A stretch of 64,000 nucleotides of DNA, from contig NC_058159.1 of assembly GCF_020080835.1 (NCBI RefSeq), positions 9,610,001 through 9,674,000 of the forward strand. Reading direction: 5' to 3'. The DNA comes from Cotesia glomerata (taxonomy: Eukaryota > Arthropoda > Insecta > Hymenoptera > Braconidae). Below are positions 1-11,452 of this stretch, one piece after another; position 1 is the stretch's first letter; each line of letters begins with the position of its first letter. Below the pieces are notes generated by a model, which worked only from the letters and a program-made list of their open reading frames with translations, did not search any database and had not been told where the DNA came from. The position numbers and the translations under genes are program-made.

Positions 1-655
1 AAAAACTAGCCATGAGAAATTTTTTATAAATAGGCTATTTTACCCCAATACTTTTTATCGCTAGTAACTTTTATCTATAACTCTTAAAATTAAGTACATA
101 CAATTCGAATTTATCAAATAACTACGAACATTAATAAAAATAACAGAACTTATTAATATCTGATAAATTAGGAATAAAACTGACTTCTAATTATCATATA
201 AATTATTTAATCTTTTTCACCTAATACTTAACTGAACAGTATTAAATCGATTTTATTTATTTGAAAATTTAACAGAAATCAACGGTAATTAAACAAACAA
301 AATGTGCCAAGTGCAAAACTAAGTGTCAAAAAAAAGACGTTTATATTTATCAAAGCCTCTTATATTCACGATTATTATAATACCCAACTTGAAAGTGTTC
401 CACTGAGACTTTACATCAAAGTATTTATCATTTTTTCTGAGACGAACAGATAACTCTCTAGTTTACAATGGATAGTTGTTAAAGTTAAATTAGAAACCAA
501 TATTCATTTCCCTCGGGTAATTATTCGGGTGTTACTGACTACCGACAAAATAAACCAGTTCAATCAGCACAAGATATTGAAAAACGACTTTTATTAAAAA
601 AAAAAAAAACTATACTACACTATAAATAAAAATAAATTGATTATTATAAATAATC
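1..655. other. AT-rich upstream region
   Basis: AT-rich sequence with no supportable ORF. The last part (about 540-655) is probably promoter or 5' untranslated sequence of the ATG at 656. I see no clear core promoter motif. Confidence 0.4.
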
Positions 656-925
656 ATGGACACCTTGAGTCTGCAAGCAGCTCTGGTAAAGTTAGATCCA
701 GCAACAACAGTAACTCCAATTGGTTCTGGAGTGAAATTACTGAGTTCTCGTCATAATCGGACGACATTTGTGAATGTTGATGACAATGATTTAACAGTTT
801 GCAATGTTTTAAACACATCCTCACGAGAAAGTCGTCAGGTGTCAGAAGATAGATTGAAAGTTGAGCAAAAAATTTCAATTGATAATCAACAAAATCAGCA
901 GAATTGCAAGTGTCCAATGGTTGAA
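656..925 (+). CDS. Candidate alternative first coding exon (90 codons), unrecognised gene
   Basis: An ATG at 656 opens 92 codons before an in-frame TGA at 932-934. Just before the stop, the sequence GAA|GTGAGG gives a plausible splice donor at 926 that ends the exon in phase 0. The other candidate first exons of this window and the entry of the exon at 62212 are also phase 0. The peptide begins MDTLSLQAALVK, is polar, and has a Gln/Asn-rich stretch near its end; I see no signal peptide, membrane segment or known domain. The base composition is clearly less AT-rich than the flanks. Alternatively this is an upstream ORF in the leader of the His-rich exon at 959-1081, which lies 24 nt after the stop in the same frame. 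Confidence 0.45.
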
Positions 926-958
926 GTGAGGTGACGCCAACCTTGTTTTGGTGTCAAT

Positions 959-1081
959 ATGATTTATCACACTTATCCACCTCATCGAGGGGGTAAATCG
1001 CACAGTAAACACCACCATGCCAAAGAAAAACGGCATCATCATCATCATACTATGCATTATCAGCATCATAAGGCACACGTG
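959..1081 (+). CDS. Candidate alternative first coding exon, histidine-rich
   Basis: An ATG at 959 opens 41 codons that run into a strong donor, GTG|GTAAGT, at 1082 and end in phase 0. About 15 of the 41 residues are histidine, including a run of five. His-rich N-terminal stretches occur in insect transcription factors and signalling proteins but do not identify a family. The frame is the same as the ORF starting at 656, separated by a single TGA at 932-934. The region could therefore be read as an exon preceded by an upstream ORF, as an extension by stop-codon readthrough, or as sequence removed when the donor at 926 is used. Confidence 0.45.
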
Positions 1082-2035
1082 GTAAGTTACATGTTACAGT
1101 CTTGTGATTATGATTGATTGTACACAATTATATGTAGGATTCAATTACATTTATGCCCAGCTATTTAATCATGTTTTGATGTAATATTGATCATTGCAAT
1201 TCCATGTCTGTTTTAAGTGGCTATTACTCACTCGAACTCGAGTTGTAGATGTATAGACTGGTAGGTTTAATCAAACTAGAACAATCTTGCCTCAAATTGT
1301 GTATCCCTTTTGGTGTAGTATACATATCAACTTAACGTTATCTATACCCAATAGAATATCCGTTACGCTCTGACTAGCATTCTGATCATTCTATATCTAT
1401 GTGTATGTTTGCGTATGAAAACTAATAAATATAATTTGCATTGAATTGATAAGACAGTAACAGATCAAAAATTTTGAAGGTAGTTACAGCTTGAAAAAAC
1501 AATTTACTAAATTTTTTTTTCCAAATGAAAAATAAATGAATTTTTTTCATGTTATCGTACTATTGAGTTTTACACATTCTGTTTTTCTTTATCTAGTTTT
1601 ACTGTTTTTATAGTTTCTGATTTCCCATTGTTATATAATTTTATATATAATTTCCCAACTTGTCAACATAAAATTTCTAAGAAGTTAATTTTTTTAAGTC
1701 AGTATGTATCCTAAAATTTGATTTTCCGAATTCAATTGAGAGAGTATGATGTTTATAATTATTATATAATGATATTAAATATGTACATAATTATATTGCT
1801 AAATTTTATTACATTCGATAGAAGATGTAACCATTTAAATAGAAAATCTCATGATCTCTTTATTGTCAGAATTTCCATCATATAGATATTAAAAAGTGCA
1901 AAACAAAACAGTGACGTTACGATAAAATTCTCCACAATTAAGTACAATTCGTTGCATTTGTCAGCGAAAAAAAAAAAATCGGTAAAATTTCGGTGGTCAA
2001 TTTCAGTACAATTTTATGTTTGGCTACTGTAAGAT
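1082..2035 (+). other. Intronic AT-rich sequence
   Basis: Starts with the donor GTAAGT. Contains poly-A/T tracts; I see no exon or structured repeat. Confidence 0.4.
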
Positions 2036-2320
2036 AAAATTTTTTAATGAGGCTGAAAAAACTGCGTCGAATGCCGCCGACCGCATAAAAATCGGTTGAT
2101 TCATTCAAAAGTTATTGCGGTTTGAAAATTCAAAAAATAGTGTTCTATGAAACTTATATCAGACTTTTGAGCTCCAATAGCTCAAAATAACACATAAATT
2201 GTACTTTTGAGCTCGAAGAAATCAAAGACTTCATAAGTGCAATTTTAAGCGCCTAGGTATGGAATTGGCGGGAAGTTGCAGGAATGGCCTTCAGGGTCAA
2301 CCGTTTTCCTAATTTTTTTT
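2036..2320 (-). repeat. Truncated copy of the GAGCTC-hairpin repeat family
   Basis: In reverse orientation this matches the left part of the full copies at 9425 and 59751. It holds the GTTGACCCTRAAGGCC block, the AACTTCCCGC motif and degenerate GAGCTC hairpins. The microsatellite half is absent, so this is a partial copy. Confidence 0.7.
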
Positions 2321-2999
2321 TTTTTTATATTTATTAGCATTGATAATGTTTCTATAAAAAAACGAGAACAATGAAAATTGTAGATTAGTTATTTGACATT
2401 AAAAATTGTCACTATTGTCAGACTAAAAACATAAAATGCGATTATTCAAAAAAGTGATAATAAACCGTTATGTCACATGGTTTCTAACCTTTCATTACTT
2501 GTAGTCTGTTTAAAAATTTTAGATGTTTGAAAGTATACTTGTCGTAAGACACGTTCTTGAACTAAAAAATAATCTCCAACAAAACTGTTAAACGTTGAAT
2601 TTTTATCTGATCTCAGGTTTTAAACAATTTATTAATCCGACGTAAGAGCAAACTTTATAAATTTAAAAAGCCGGAAACGAGCGAACAACTCCGGAAGTAC
2701 AATACTGTTCTTCAAATTTTTTGCAGTGGTATTTTTAGTTATGATTTTTTCAACCTTTTCATACTAACTAATTTACTGACTGAACGTAAAATCGCATTAT
2801 GTTGAATAATTATAACAATCGGCTTAGAACTTTTCACCGCGTCAATACTTTCCATGATAGAAAACCTTATTTAGTTAACATATTTGAGTGGATGGAATGA
2901 ACTACTGCGAGTTAGTTCAATTTTACTCATTCTGCAATAAAATTTAAGAAGAAATGATATAAATATTATTAATACGTGTATTTATGGTTTCAAGTTATA
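2321..2999. other. Intronic AT-rich sequence
   Basis: Begins with a poly-T tract. I see no gene or repeat structure. Confidence 0.3.
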
Positions 3000-3103
3000 C
3001 AGTCGAGCCTCGTTATTAGTCTTATAAGTGTCTCTCTCATATTAACGGGAATCTGGTTAAAAAAAAAAAGAAAACAAATAGGACTCATAACGAGACTCAA
3101 CTG
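3000..3103. mobile_element. pogo/Tigger-like MITE, 104 bp
   Basis: The TIRs start CAGTCGAGCCTCGTTAT on the left and, read in reverse complement, CAGTTGAGTCTCGTTAT on the right. They are flanked by TA dinucleotides (2998-2999, 3104-3105). A CAGT start with a TA target duplication is typical of pogo/Tigger elements. There is no coding capacity. Confidence 0.75.
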
Positions 3104-3874
3104 TACTGCAACAATGAAAAAGAAATTTTAATAAATTTTTATTTTTAATTAATGCATTTCATTTAAAAAGAGTGTATGTAATTAAAAAAGAGAAAGAGAA
3201 AGAGATACGTAAATACGAGAAAAGCCCTTTGATGTCTCACATAAGTTATGTTTGAGATCGTTCAATTTGTGAATATTTATGGATAAATGATGAAATATAG
3301 AAGTAGAGCTGAACGCATAATGTTGACAAAATATATTTTAATGTTGAAATAATATTAATAAGGCAGAATTTAGGCTCTGAAGCAGTTTAACGGAAGTGGA
3401 ATCAACTTTCCACGGATAGTAAATACTTCAAATCGTTAAGAAGATTAAAAAATTAAAAAATACAGATGTATTCTTGTGTGTAATTATGTACCATAACAAC
3501 AATGTGTTATAAAATTTACATTTATAAATTAATATAATTAATAATGAAATATCTTGAAGATAATAAAAAAACTTGAGGTGTTACTGTCGTATAACTCGTA
3601 AAACTACATATTAACATGAAGGCTTGGAGAAAATTAATCGATACCTGCTGCCTAGTTTCTCTTGATGATACACACATTAATTATACAAAATAATAAAGAA
3701 ACTTTGCTACATAACGTAAAAATAGTTAATTGAATATTGAAAAAATTTTAATTCAATTATCGTTAAATTTATTTTTCAGATTTTTATTCGATATTTCTAA
3801 AATATCAATTAATTGTATAACTATCCAACGTGTTCCTTAAAAAAAAGTATACAATTCTCTTCTCGCTAGATACA
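3104..3874. other. Intronic AT-rich sequence
   Basis: Includes an AAAGAG purine stretch near 3187. Nothing coding seen. Confidence 0.3.
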
Positions 3875-4145
3875 CACTGATAGAAGGATTTATTTGTACC
3901 AAAAAATATTTGTTAATAGTTAAAAAATCATTTATTAGAGACCACTTTTTAGTATTAAACAAATATTTCTTAGTATTTAAAATGATTTGTTTGTATTTAA
4001 TAAATCTGATATTCATTTATTAAATATTAATAAATCTTTTTAAATACTAAGAAGTATTTATTAAGGACTAAAAAGTGGTCTCTAATAAATGATTTGTTAA
4101 ATATTACCAAATATTTTTAACTATAAACAAATCCTTCTATCAGTG
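3875..4145. mobile_element. Palindromic MITE, 271 bp
   Basis: Almost the whole element is an inverted repeat. The ends read CACTGATAGAAGGATTT and the reverse complement. The arms share the GAGACCACTTTTTAGT block and meet in an AT-rich centre. It is non-coding. Confidence 0.75.
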
Positions 4146-4236
4146 CATAAAATTTCCATTTGCATGTCTTAAAGAGTATAAAACACTTCAATCTCAAATT
4201 GTAAATTACTGAAGAATTTTTTACAAGATACACTTA

Positions 4237-4376
4237 AGGTAAAAGCCCCAATAGATGATCATGTACCAGTATATGATCACTCCATGTATTTGTATACCTA
4301 TATTTGTGAATATAGATATACAAATACATGGAGTGATCATATACTGGTACGTGATCATCTATTGGGGCTTTTACCT
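4237..4376. mobile_element. Near-perfect palindromic MITE, 140 bp
   Basis: The arms read AGGTAAAAGCCCCAATAGAT and the reverse complement, and stay nearly identical to the centre at about 4305. TA flanks both sides (4235-4236, 4377-4378). It could extrude as a hairpin; it has no coding capacity. Confidence 0.8.
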
Positions 4377-4378
4377 TA

Positions 4379-5869
4379 TAAAAAAAAAAAATAAAATTTT
4401 TATAATTGATAAATTTTTAAGTGGACGCTAATTGGTCTTTAGTTTAAAGGTACTAATGTAATCACGATTGAGTGCAAGCAACTTCGTTAATTGAGCTATT
4501 TTTCTTAGCCATAATATCTAGATCCTATTTATAGACCCTATTTATTTGTTTTATCTATAAGATTTTTTATAATAATTAAAATAATTCTATAAGTTAATGA
4601 ATTTCAATTACACTGGTACGAAAATTAATTTGACGAAAAAATAATTTTTGAACCTAAAAATTAATTTTGAAGAATTTTTTTGTTTTATTTTTATTAATTC
4701 AAGCAATTTGCATTTCACTTGACGGTTTTAAAAATAATACTGCTTCGTAAATGAACTATGTACTGAACCAAGCATATTAAAAAATAAATAAATAAGAAAT
4801 GAAATAGTTTATTTTAGGCTATTAAAAATAAAAATGGTGACTAAAAGTACTAAAAGTTTTTAATTATCATATTTTACGGAAATACTTTCCCAACTTTTAT
4901 ATTATTAACATATTTTTTATTACATTTATACCTCAATTTTCTCGCCCCACCCTCTTAGAAGTTAAAATCTTCGATCATCAATGAGCATATTGTTGAACTA
5001 TTTGCTTAGCGGACCATCAAAATTTCTAATATTTGAATTTATGATCAACAACTCTGCAATCGAATTTTCTTGGCGTCTTTATTTACACAATATAAACACC
5101 GTATCGGATGAGTATGATAACAACGGAATAAATAAATAAATGGATGTATGCATACGTATTTCATTTGCTCTTTTCCCTTCAGGAATACAGTTTTTTAATA
5201 ATTTAAAAAACTTTCACGATAACACGAGCTCTTTTTTACTATAATTTACTGGGAGATTTCGATGATTATGGTTTATTACTTTAATAATACGTGCAAGTTG
5301 TAGTTCAGAACCACAAATTTTCCATATACTAGAATTAGATAATGGATAGATTCTGAATCCTGGAACTTGATTCTTCGAGCTTCGAAACTTTACTCATAAT
5401 TTGTTTGCAACAAATCATGTCAATTGATTAATATGACATAGTTTTAATTGGGATCAATCTAATATTTATACCGGATCATTACACATTTACGAACAAAATG
5501 TTTTCATTGGATATTTTATCAATTTAATCACGAAATTAAGAGAACCATTTTCAGATACAGTAGTTTTATAAAAAATTTAAGGAAAACAAAAAATATGGAC
5601 TATCAGTAAGGGATTAAATTTATCAAACAATGAAATTAGAATGATAACCTATCAAAATGATACTGACGTCTAATAATCTTTTTTTTTTTTTTTTAATGAT
5701 ATCGAAAGACATTTTTGTAACAAATAAAATAATGTTTCAATTTAAAAGATGTCACATATTTGAAAAAAGTCGACGTCACCTGAAAGTAATGTTACTGGAT
5801 ATAAAGCCAAGAAAAGATTTTAATGAGAAATATAAGTATTTTGTTTAAAAACATTACAACGGGTTAAGT
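4379..5869. other. Intronic AT-rich sequence
   Basis: No exon, RNA gene or clear repeat seen. A short ORF at 5657-5848 contains a long poly-T run and has no support. Confidence 0.3.
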
Positions 5870-6618
5870 TTTCTTAAAACTTTCTGACTCTTCATCCAAG
5901 TATTCTAAGTCATTGATTTTCAAGAGATCGATATCAAATTGAAAGAAAAGGACATTTTTTGTAAGAGTAAAATTTTTAAAAGAAAATTTTCTTGGCTCAA
6001 ATAATTTTTACCAAACATCATAAATAAAAAAAAATAGGTTTTTTTTATCAACATTGATAAAAAATTACTTTGATCTAAGAAAAATATTCTTGATCCAACA
6101 AATTTTTTTTTTCAATAACCAATTGTACTGCTTCAAGAATTTCTTGTCTTGAATCGCGCATTTTCGGCTTGAAAAATTTATATCATTGATCAAAAGTATA
6201 TTATCTTCTATGAGTAAAAGTTTTTAGATAACTCTCTGCTCTTTATTCGAGTTTTAATAACAGTCAATTCCACCTAAAGGTATTCGCTCTATAAAGCTTT
6301 AGGATACGCGCAAGGTACGCGTATATTCTCCTACCTTGAGTCTTGAATGACGTATCAGAATCGAAAGATTTAGTGCACGCTTCAAATGTATGTGGAAACA
6401 TATCTTTTTTCAGTGCATCTATAATGCGCATCGGAGAATAAGTACGTATGGTGGGAGTCAGGGGAAAAAGTACCTTTAACCAGAGGTCTTGTCAAGAGAA
6501 AGCCCCTACAAAAGAAATTTAAACTATAGTGATTCAAGCGTTAATTTTTTTAATTGAGAAAATTAAATGCTCTAAAACAAGGGTAAAGTCTTAAAGATAA
6601 TTGTGTTTTGACTTGAAT

Positions 6619-6649
<31 letters not shown>

Positions 6650-6880
6650 CAGATGAGAATTGTTCGATTATTGATAAAAAGTTTACTTAATTCAAGGAAA
6701 AAATCGTAAACCAAGAACAATATAAACAATTTAATTATCCTGATCAAATTAAAGTTTTTGAATTAAGTCATTTTTACTTGAAAATTTTTTGGCTAAAATA
6801 ATTTTTTGCTCAATTCAAGAGAATCAAATTTTTCATCCAAGATTTTTTTCTCTTGAATTCAATCAATTAATCAATGAAGT
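5870..6880. repeat. CAAGAA/TTCTTG-rich blocks
   Basis: Two adjacent blocks (about 5870-6215 and 6540-6880) are rich in CAAGAA, TTCTTG and TTGATTCAAG on both strands. Similar blocks recur across the window. A run of about 33 T lies at 6617-6649. They probably represent old non-autonomous elements; the ends cannot be placed here. Confidence 0.45.
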
Positions 6881-7724
6881 AAAAATATATAAGCTAGTAC
6901 AAATTGAAATGAATGTGTCTCTAAAATTATTAAAAATATATAGTTAGGATGTGCAGTTTATCACAGGGATTAATTAAAAGTAAAATAATGTTATTATGAC
7001 AATTTTCCTGACGGAAAGGGTCATAAATTTGTCAGTATATGAGGAAAAAATAACAAAGAAAAAAGTGCACTATACCAGTAAATAGGTATTAGTGTAGGTG
7101 GGTGACCGAATATTGGATTCACTCATGACATACCTCACGTTGTTGAGGTACTAGTACGCTTTTCTATTCTCTCCCGTCTACCCACTGGTACTGATGTGCG
7201 TCGCATGATGAAGCCCATATACCAAGTAGTTCAGTCGCCAAATCGATATAGCGTCGGCGTGTCTCGGCTTCTCTCCCTTTCACATCTCGTGGACATTAAC
7301 AAATTAATGTACACCACACGCATGCGCTTATTTTGTGTATACTATTATATATATTTTTTCTTCTTTCTTTTTCTATTCTGTATAATACACCCTCTCACTT
7401 TTTACTCCTATGGGGCATGACCCGGCTTATATTATGAATAGTCCAGCAATATGTCGCTAAATTAGGACACCATAGTAACGTTGAATTTTTGCTGACCTAA
7501 TCTCTTTATTAGATAAAGCTGCTACAGGTACAATGAAAATGTGTTAGCACTATATCAATTTGATGCGGTTAAAAATTTACTTTGCTTCAATTTCAAAAAG
7601 CTTTATTAAATTCTTTACCCTAAATCATTTATATCCGAGGGATGAATTTATAATGTTAATTTAAAGAAAGATTTTATTTATATTTTGTCATGAGCCATGA
7701 TAAACGGATTCAAATGAAACAGTC
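6881..7724. other. Intronic sequence with a GC-richer island
   Basis: About 7075-7310 is less AT-rich than its surroundings. It could be an untranslated exon or regulatory element, but no splice-bounded coding frame is convincing. Confidence 0.25.
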
Positions 7725-8500
7725 TTAACCCAAGAAAATTACTTAGAGAAAACCAGCTGTCATGCTTCAAGAATTTATTCCTTTGGTTTTCGAAGTCTTG
7801 GATTAAGATCTTTTTATCTTCAGCCTATAACTATTGTAACATTGAAAGTGCATTATTTCCAATCAACATAATCAAATTTCTCGATCTGAATAATTTTTAT
7901 TTTTATTGGTTTTTCAAAGTTTTTTTTTTTTCATTTTGTTCAAAAATATTTCATAATTGTCTTGTTTCTCGTTAACATCTGAACAATCATCGAAGAATCT
8001 TATACTTTTATGAAATAAATTAATGGAAGAAATGAAAAAGATATAAGTATCTTTTTTTAAAAACAATAAAGTGCTTCAATGGAGAGTGAAATTATTAATT
8101 AGAAATTTTTCTACTTTTTATCCAAGAGTTATTATTTTTTAATTCGAGAGTTTATTTCTTTCAACACTTGAAAATTTTTAAGAAAATATTTTCCCTTAAT
8201 CAAATAATTTCTTCCAGTGTGTAAATACATTATTGTTTATAATCATTTAAAGAAGCAAGGTAAATAAAATTTATTTTGATTCAAGAATTCTCAAAGAGAA
8301 AATGTTGAAAATGATGCTTGGCCTAGAGAAAAGCAAGAACAACATTCTTTAAGTAAAGACAAATTTCGCTCTTTTTAACTCGTTCTTGATCATTTTTTTT
8401 TTCTGGTTTTAAATATGAAGGAAAGTATACTGCGACCTTCTCATTTAGGTTATTTACACTTTCAAGAATTTTTCTTCAATGACATTTGTAAACAATGATA
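7725..8500. repeat. CAAGAA/TTCTTG-rich block
   Basis: Shares with the block near 61845 the motif TTCAAGAATTTATT followed by CTTGGTTTTC and AAGTCTTGGATT. The two copies therefore belong to one family. Confidence 0.5.
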
Positions 8501-8548
8501 CTTTTCAACAACACGCAATATATAATAATAATAAGTTTAAAAATTTTT

Positions 8549-8550
<2 letters not shown>

Positions 8551-8581
<31 letters not shown>
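8551..8581. repeat. (TA)n microsatellite
   Basis: About 15 uninterrupted TA units. Confidence 0.95.
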
Positions 8582-8587
<6 letters not shown>

Positions 8588-9424
8588 TTCACTTTAAATA
8601 TTTAATGTAGAAAATATTTTTGCATATAAAGCAATATGCTTTGACAATAATAAAATTCAAGTCACGCAGTACCTGCGTGACTTTATTTTTTTACTTAATT
8701 TGTCCTGCCTGTAAATTACAAAAAAAGTGAATATGAAAATTGAAAAGACACCTTATAATTTTTAAAAATGGTAGACGGTGTGTATAAAATAAATTTTATC
8801 CCGCAAAGGAAATATTTTGATTATTATAATTTAACACCTGAAAAATTTTTTCTTTTCATGCAAACTTAAAACTTAACTTTGAGTTTCGGGTTATTATTTA
8901 TACAAATATACTCACAATAATTTAATTTTTATAAATTTATGCAAATTCATTTTTAAGGAATATCAATAAAATATTGTTTTTGTGGTAAATGTATTATATT
9001 AAATTTAAATATTAAAAAAATATAAAAACATTTTAGCATAAAATCTGTTGGCGACATAATAAAATACATCGGCATTTTTCAATCGATCTTATTGTGGTTA
9101 AAGCTTTAAAAAAAAAAAAATTGAAGGTATTTTTTTATGTTGCAGCTAAATTGGTTTTCATTCTTTACAACTTAAAAGAATTCAGGTACCATCTTAATTT
9201 TTGTATTGCACGACTCGTGATGCGAAGCATCAGAGTGCTTTACGATCGAAAAATTCTGTTTGCCTTTCTTTCTCTACTGTTTTTATTGTTACACTCTCGT
9301 TAGTCCACGGAACTTAACTAAGTTGCACATCATCAGGTAGAGAATTAAAAAAGGAATAATTCTGTCACTTTTGATTTGATGTATTGAAAACCTGAAAAAA
9401 AAATCAAAATACAAAAAAAAATTT
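8582..9424. other. Intronic AT-rich sequence
   Basis: Holds a short inverted repeat near 8660-8685 (AAGTCACGCAGTACCTGCGTGACTT-like hairpin). No gene is seen. The ORF at 9094-9303 has no supporting signal. Confidence 0.3.
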
Positions 9425-10070
9425 TAAAAACGGTTGACCCTAAAGGCCATCCCTGCAACTTCCCGCTAATTTCATATTTAAGCGCTTAAAACTGCACTTA
9501 CTACGTTTTTGAGCTCTTCGAGCTCAAAAAGATAATTTTCGTGTCATTTTGAGCTCTCCGAGCTCAAAAATCTAGTAAAAGTTTAATAAAACACTATTTC
9601 TTAAATTTTAAAACCGCAATAACTTTTGAATGAATAAACCGATTGTCACGCGGTTGGTGGCAATTGACGCAGTTTTTCAGGCCTCATGAAGAATTTTTAA
9701 GTTTCAATCGATCGAAGTAGGAATTTCGATGTAATTCCGAAAAAACATTTTTTTCGGTTTTTTTTCGACAACGATAACTCACAAACGATTCAACCGATTT
9801 TGACGGAGCTAGCGGCGATCGACGTTGTTTATTGATGTTAAGAGCTGATTAGTTTTTGGAATTGATCAGTAATGCCGTTTAAAATTAATTCCAAAAAAAC
9901 CACATTTCAAAAAATTTTTTTTGTAGTTTTTTTGAGATTTCTCAAAATCTACCGGTTCGAATCGGTCCAAATTGTATTCAAAATCTAAGTTTGGTTAAGC
10001 CCTTTCGAATGGCACTAACCGCGATGAAATCGGTCGAGCCGTTCAAAAGTTATGAGAGGTTTATATACGG

Positions 10071-10150
<80 letters not shown>

Positions 10151-10157
10151 GCATGCA

Positions 10158-10190
<33 letters not shown>

Positions 10191-10338
10191 GCATACGGAC
10201 ATCATCGCGGAAACATTCGGGGAAGCTTCATAGGACCTCAAAACTTCGAAATATGATGAGAACTCGATTTTCGAAAAACGGGGTATAACCAATAACTTCC
10301 CGATTTTTGAGAATTTTTAATTTTCTTAGCGGGAAGTT
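9425..10338 (+). mobile_element. GAGCTC-hairpin element, long copy
   Basis: It begins ACGGTTGACCCTAAAGGCC and carries AACTTCCCGCTAA near the left end, with the inverted TTAGCGGGAAGTT at the right end. Between these are two GAGCTCTTCGAGCTC-type hairpins, a CGGTTGGTGGCAATTGACGC block, and CA and CATA microsatellites. It is collinear with the copy at 59751-60606. There is no transposase ORF. The superfamily is unknown; it may be a non-autonomous TIR element. Confidence 0.65.
10072..10195. repeat. (CA)n and (CATA)n microsatellites
   Basis: About 38 CA units, then roughly eight CATA units. They lie inside the element at 9425-10338 at the same relative place as the CA tract of the copy at 59751. 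Confidence 0.95.
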
Positions 10339-10539
10339 AAAAATTCCCGTCAAGCAATAAAAAAAATGTCCGTAACCCGTAAACCTAAAAACTCGAGAAA
10401 AAAGTTATCATTTGGATCAATTTCTTTTTTAAAAGATTATTTTAGGGCCGAAGAATACGCAGATTAATAAATGGCCAGACTTGGTCCCGTTTATTTATAA
10501 TTAACAAAAAGAGCTTAACTTATTTTGTATATCTATATA

Positions 10540-11452
10540 TGGGTGATTCTCTGTAAGGATGTTTTTTGCTGTCCCAGGCATTTTTTTATTAAAAAAATTG
10601 TTATTTTGTTACTAAAAAAAATTCATTACGAATGTAAAAAAACATTTCTATTTGGAGCATTGAAAACTAAAATGGAATAAATTTTGGTTTTTTTGCTATA
10701 AATTCGTAAACCACCGAAATGTCAGTCCCCTGGGCTGTCCCAGTCCCAAAATTAAAACTTTAAGATTAAATTTTAAGTTATTCGTCAATAATATATAATT
10801 TAGTCCATAATGTTTATAAACTTAATTAGTTAACTAACAATCTTTTTCAATAAAAAGTACCGAAAGTTAATTTGTGTCATTAAATTCATTAACCCAAAGT
10901 TTGTCCCAGGCATTTTAAGATCAGTCCCCTGCCAGAAGTTCAAAGCCAAAAAAAAAATCTAGCGTGTTATTTTACCTTTTGTAAGGTTTATAAGGATCTA
11001 ACTAGCCTTGAGTTAATAACCATAGGGCTGTTAGCGCTTTATCGCCATTTTATTTAGTGTCAAAGCACCGTTTGTGCTGAAAATATGTGACTGGGCCACT
11101 TCAAAACTCAGTCCCCTGGCAGCTATTTTTATTTATAATTTATTTATAAAATTGGATCCATAAGTCTTAATATTATTCTAATTAATGTAAATATTCATTG
11201 AGAAAAAGTTGAATGCTTGAATTTTTCTCAATTTGATAAAAAAAATCAGTCCCCTGGCAGTCAGTCCCCTGTCATGTTATATGGCAAAAGATACACAAAT
11301 ATCGAAAAAGCAAAAATTAATTCGGCTGTTTATTTATTATAATTAAGCTGATAGTTTTGAAGCCCTTGTTAATTTTTTTTCTAATAAAATCAAAAATAAT
11401 TTGGTCGGACAATTTTGTACAGATTTAAGACGTCCTTACAGAGAATCACCCA
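10540..11452. mobile_element. TIR element with TCAGTCCCCTG repeats, 913 bp
   Basis: The termini are TGGGTGATTCTCTGTAAGGA and its inverse TCCTTACAGAGAATCACCCA, with TA on both sides. The interior repeats TCAGTCCCCTG at least five times (near 10723, 10920, 11108, 11247 and 11261) plus related GTCCCAGGCA copies. There is no ORF of note. This is a non-autonomous TA-target element of unknown family. Confidence 0.75.

Noticed and set aside
9991..10292. Poly-Thr/His and poly-Cys/Val ORFs
   Set aside because: Translation of the CA microsatellite on both strands.
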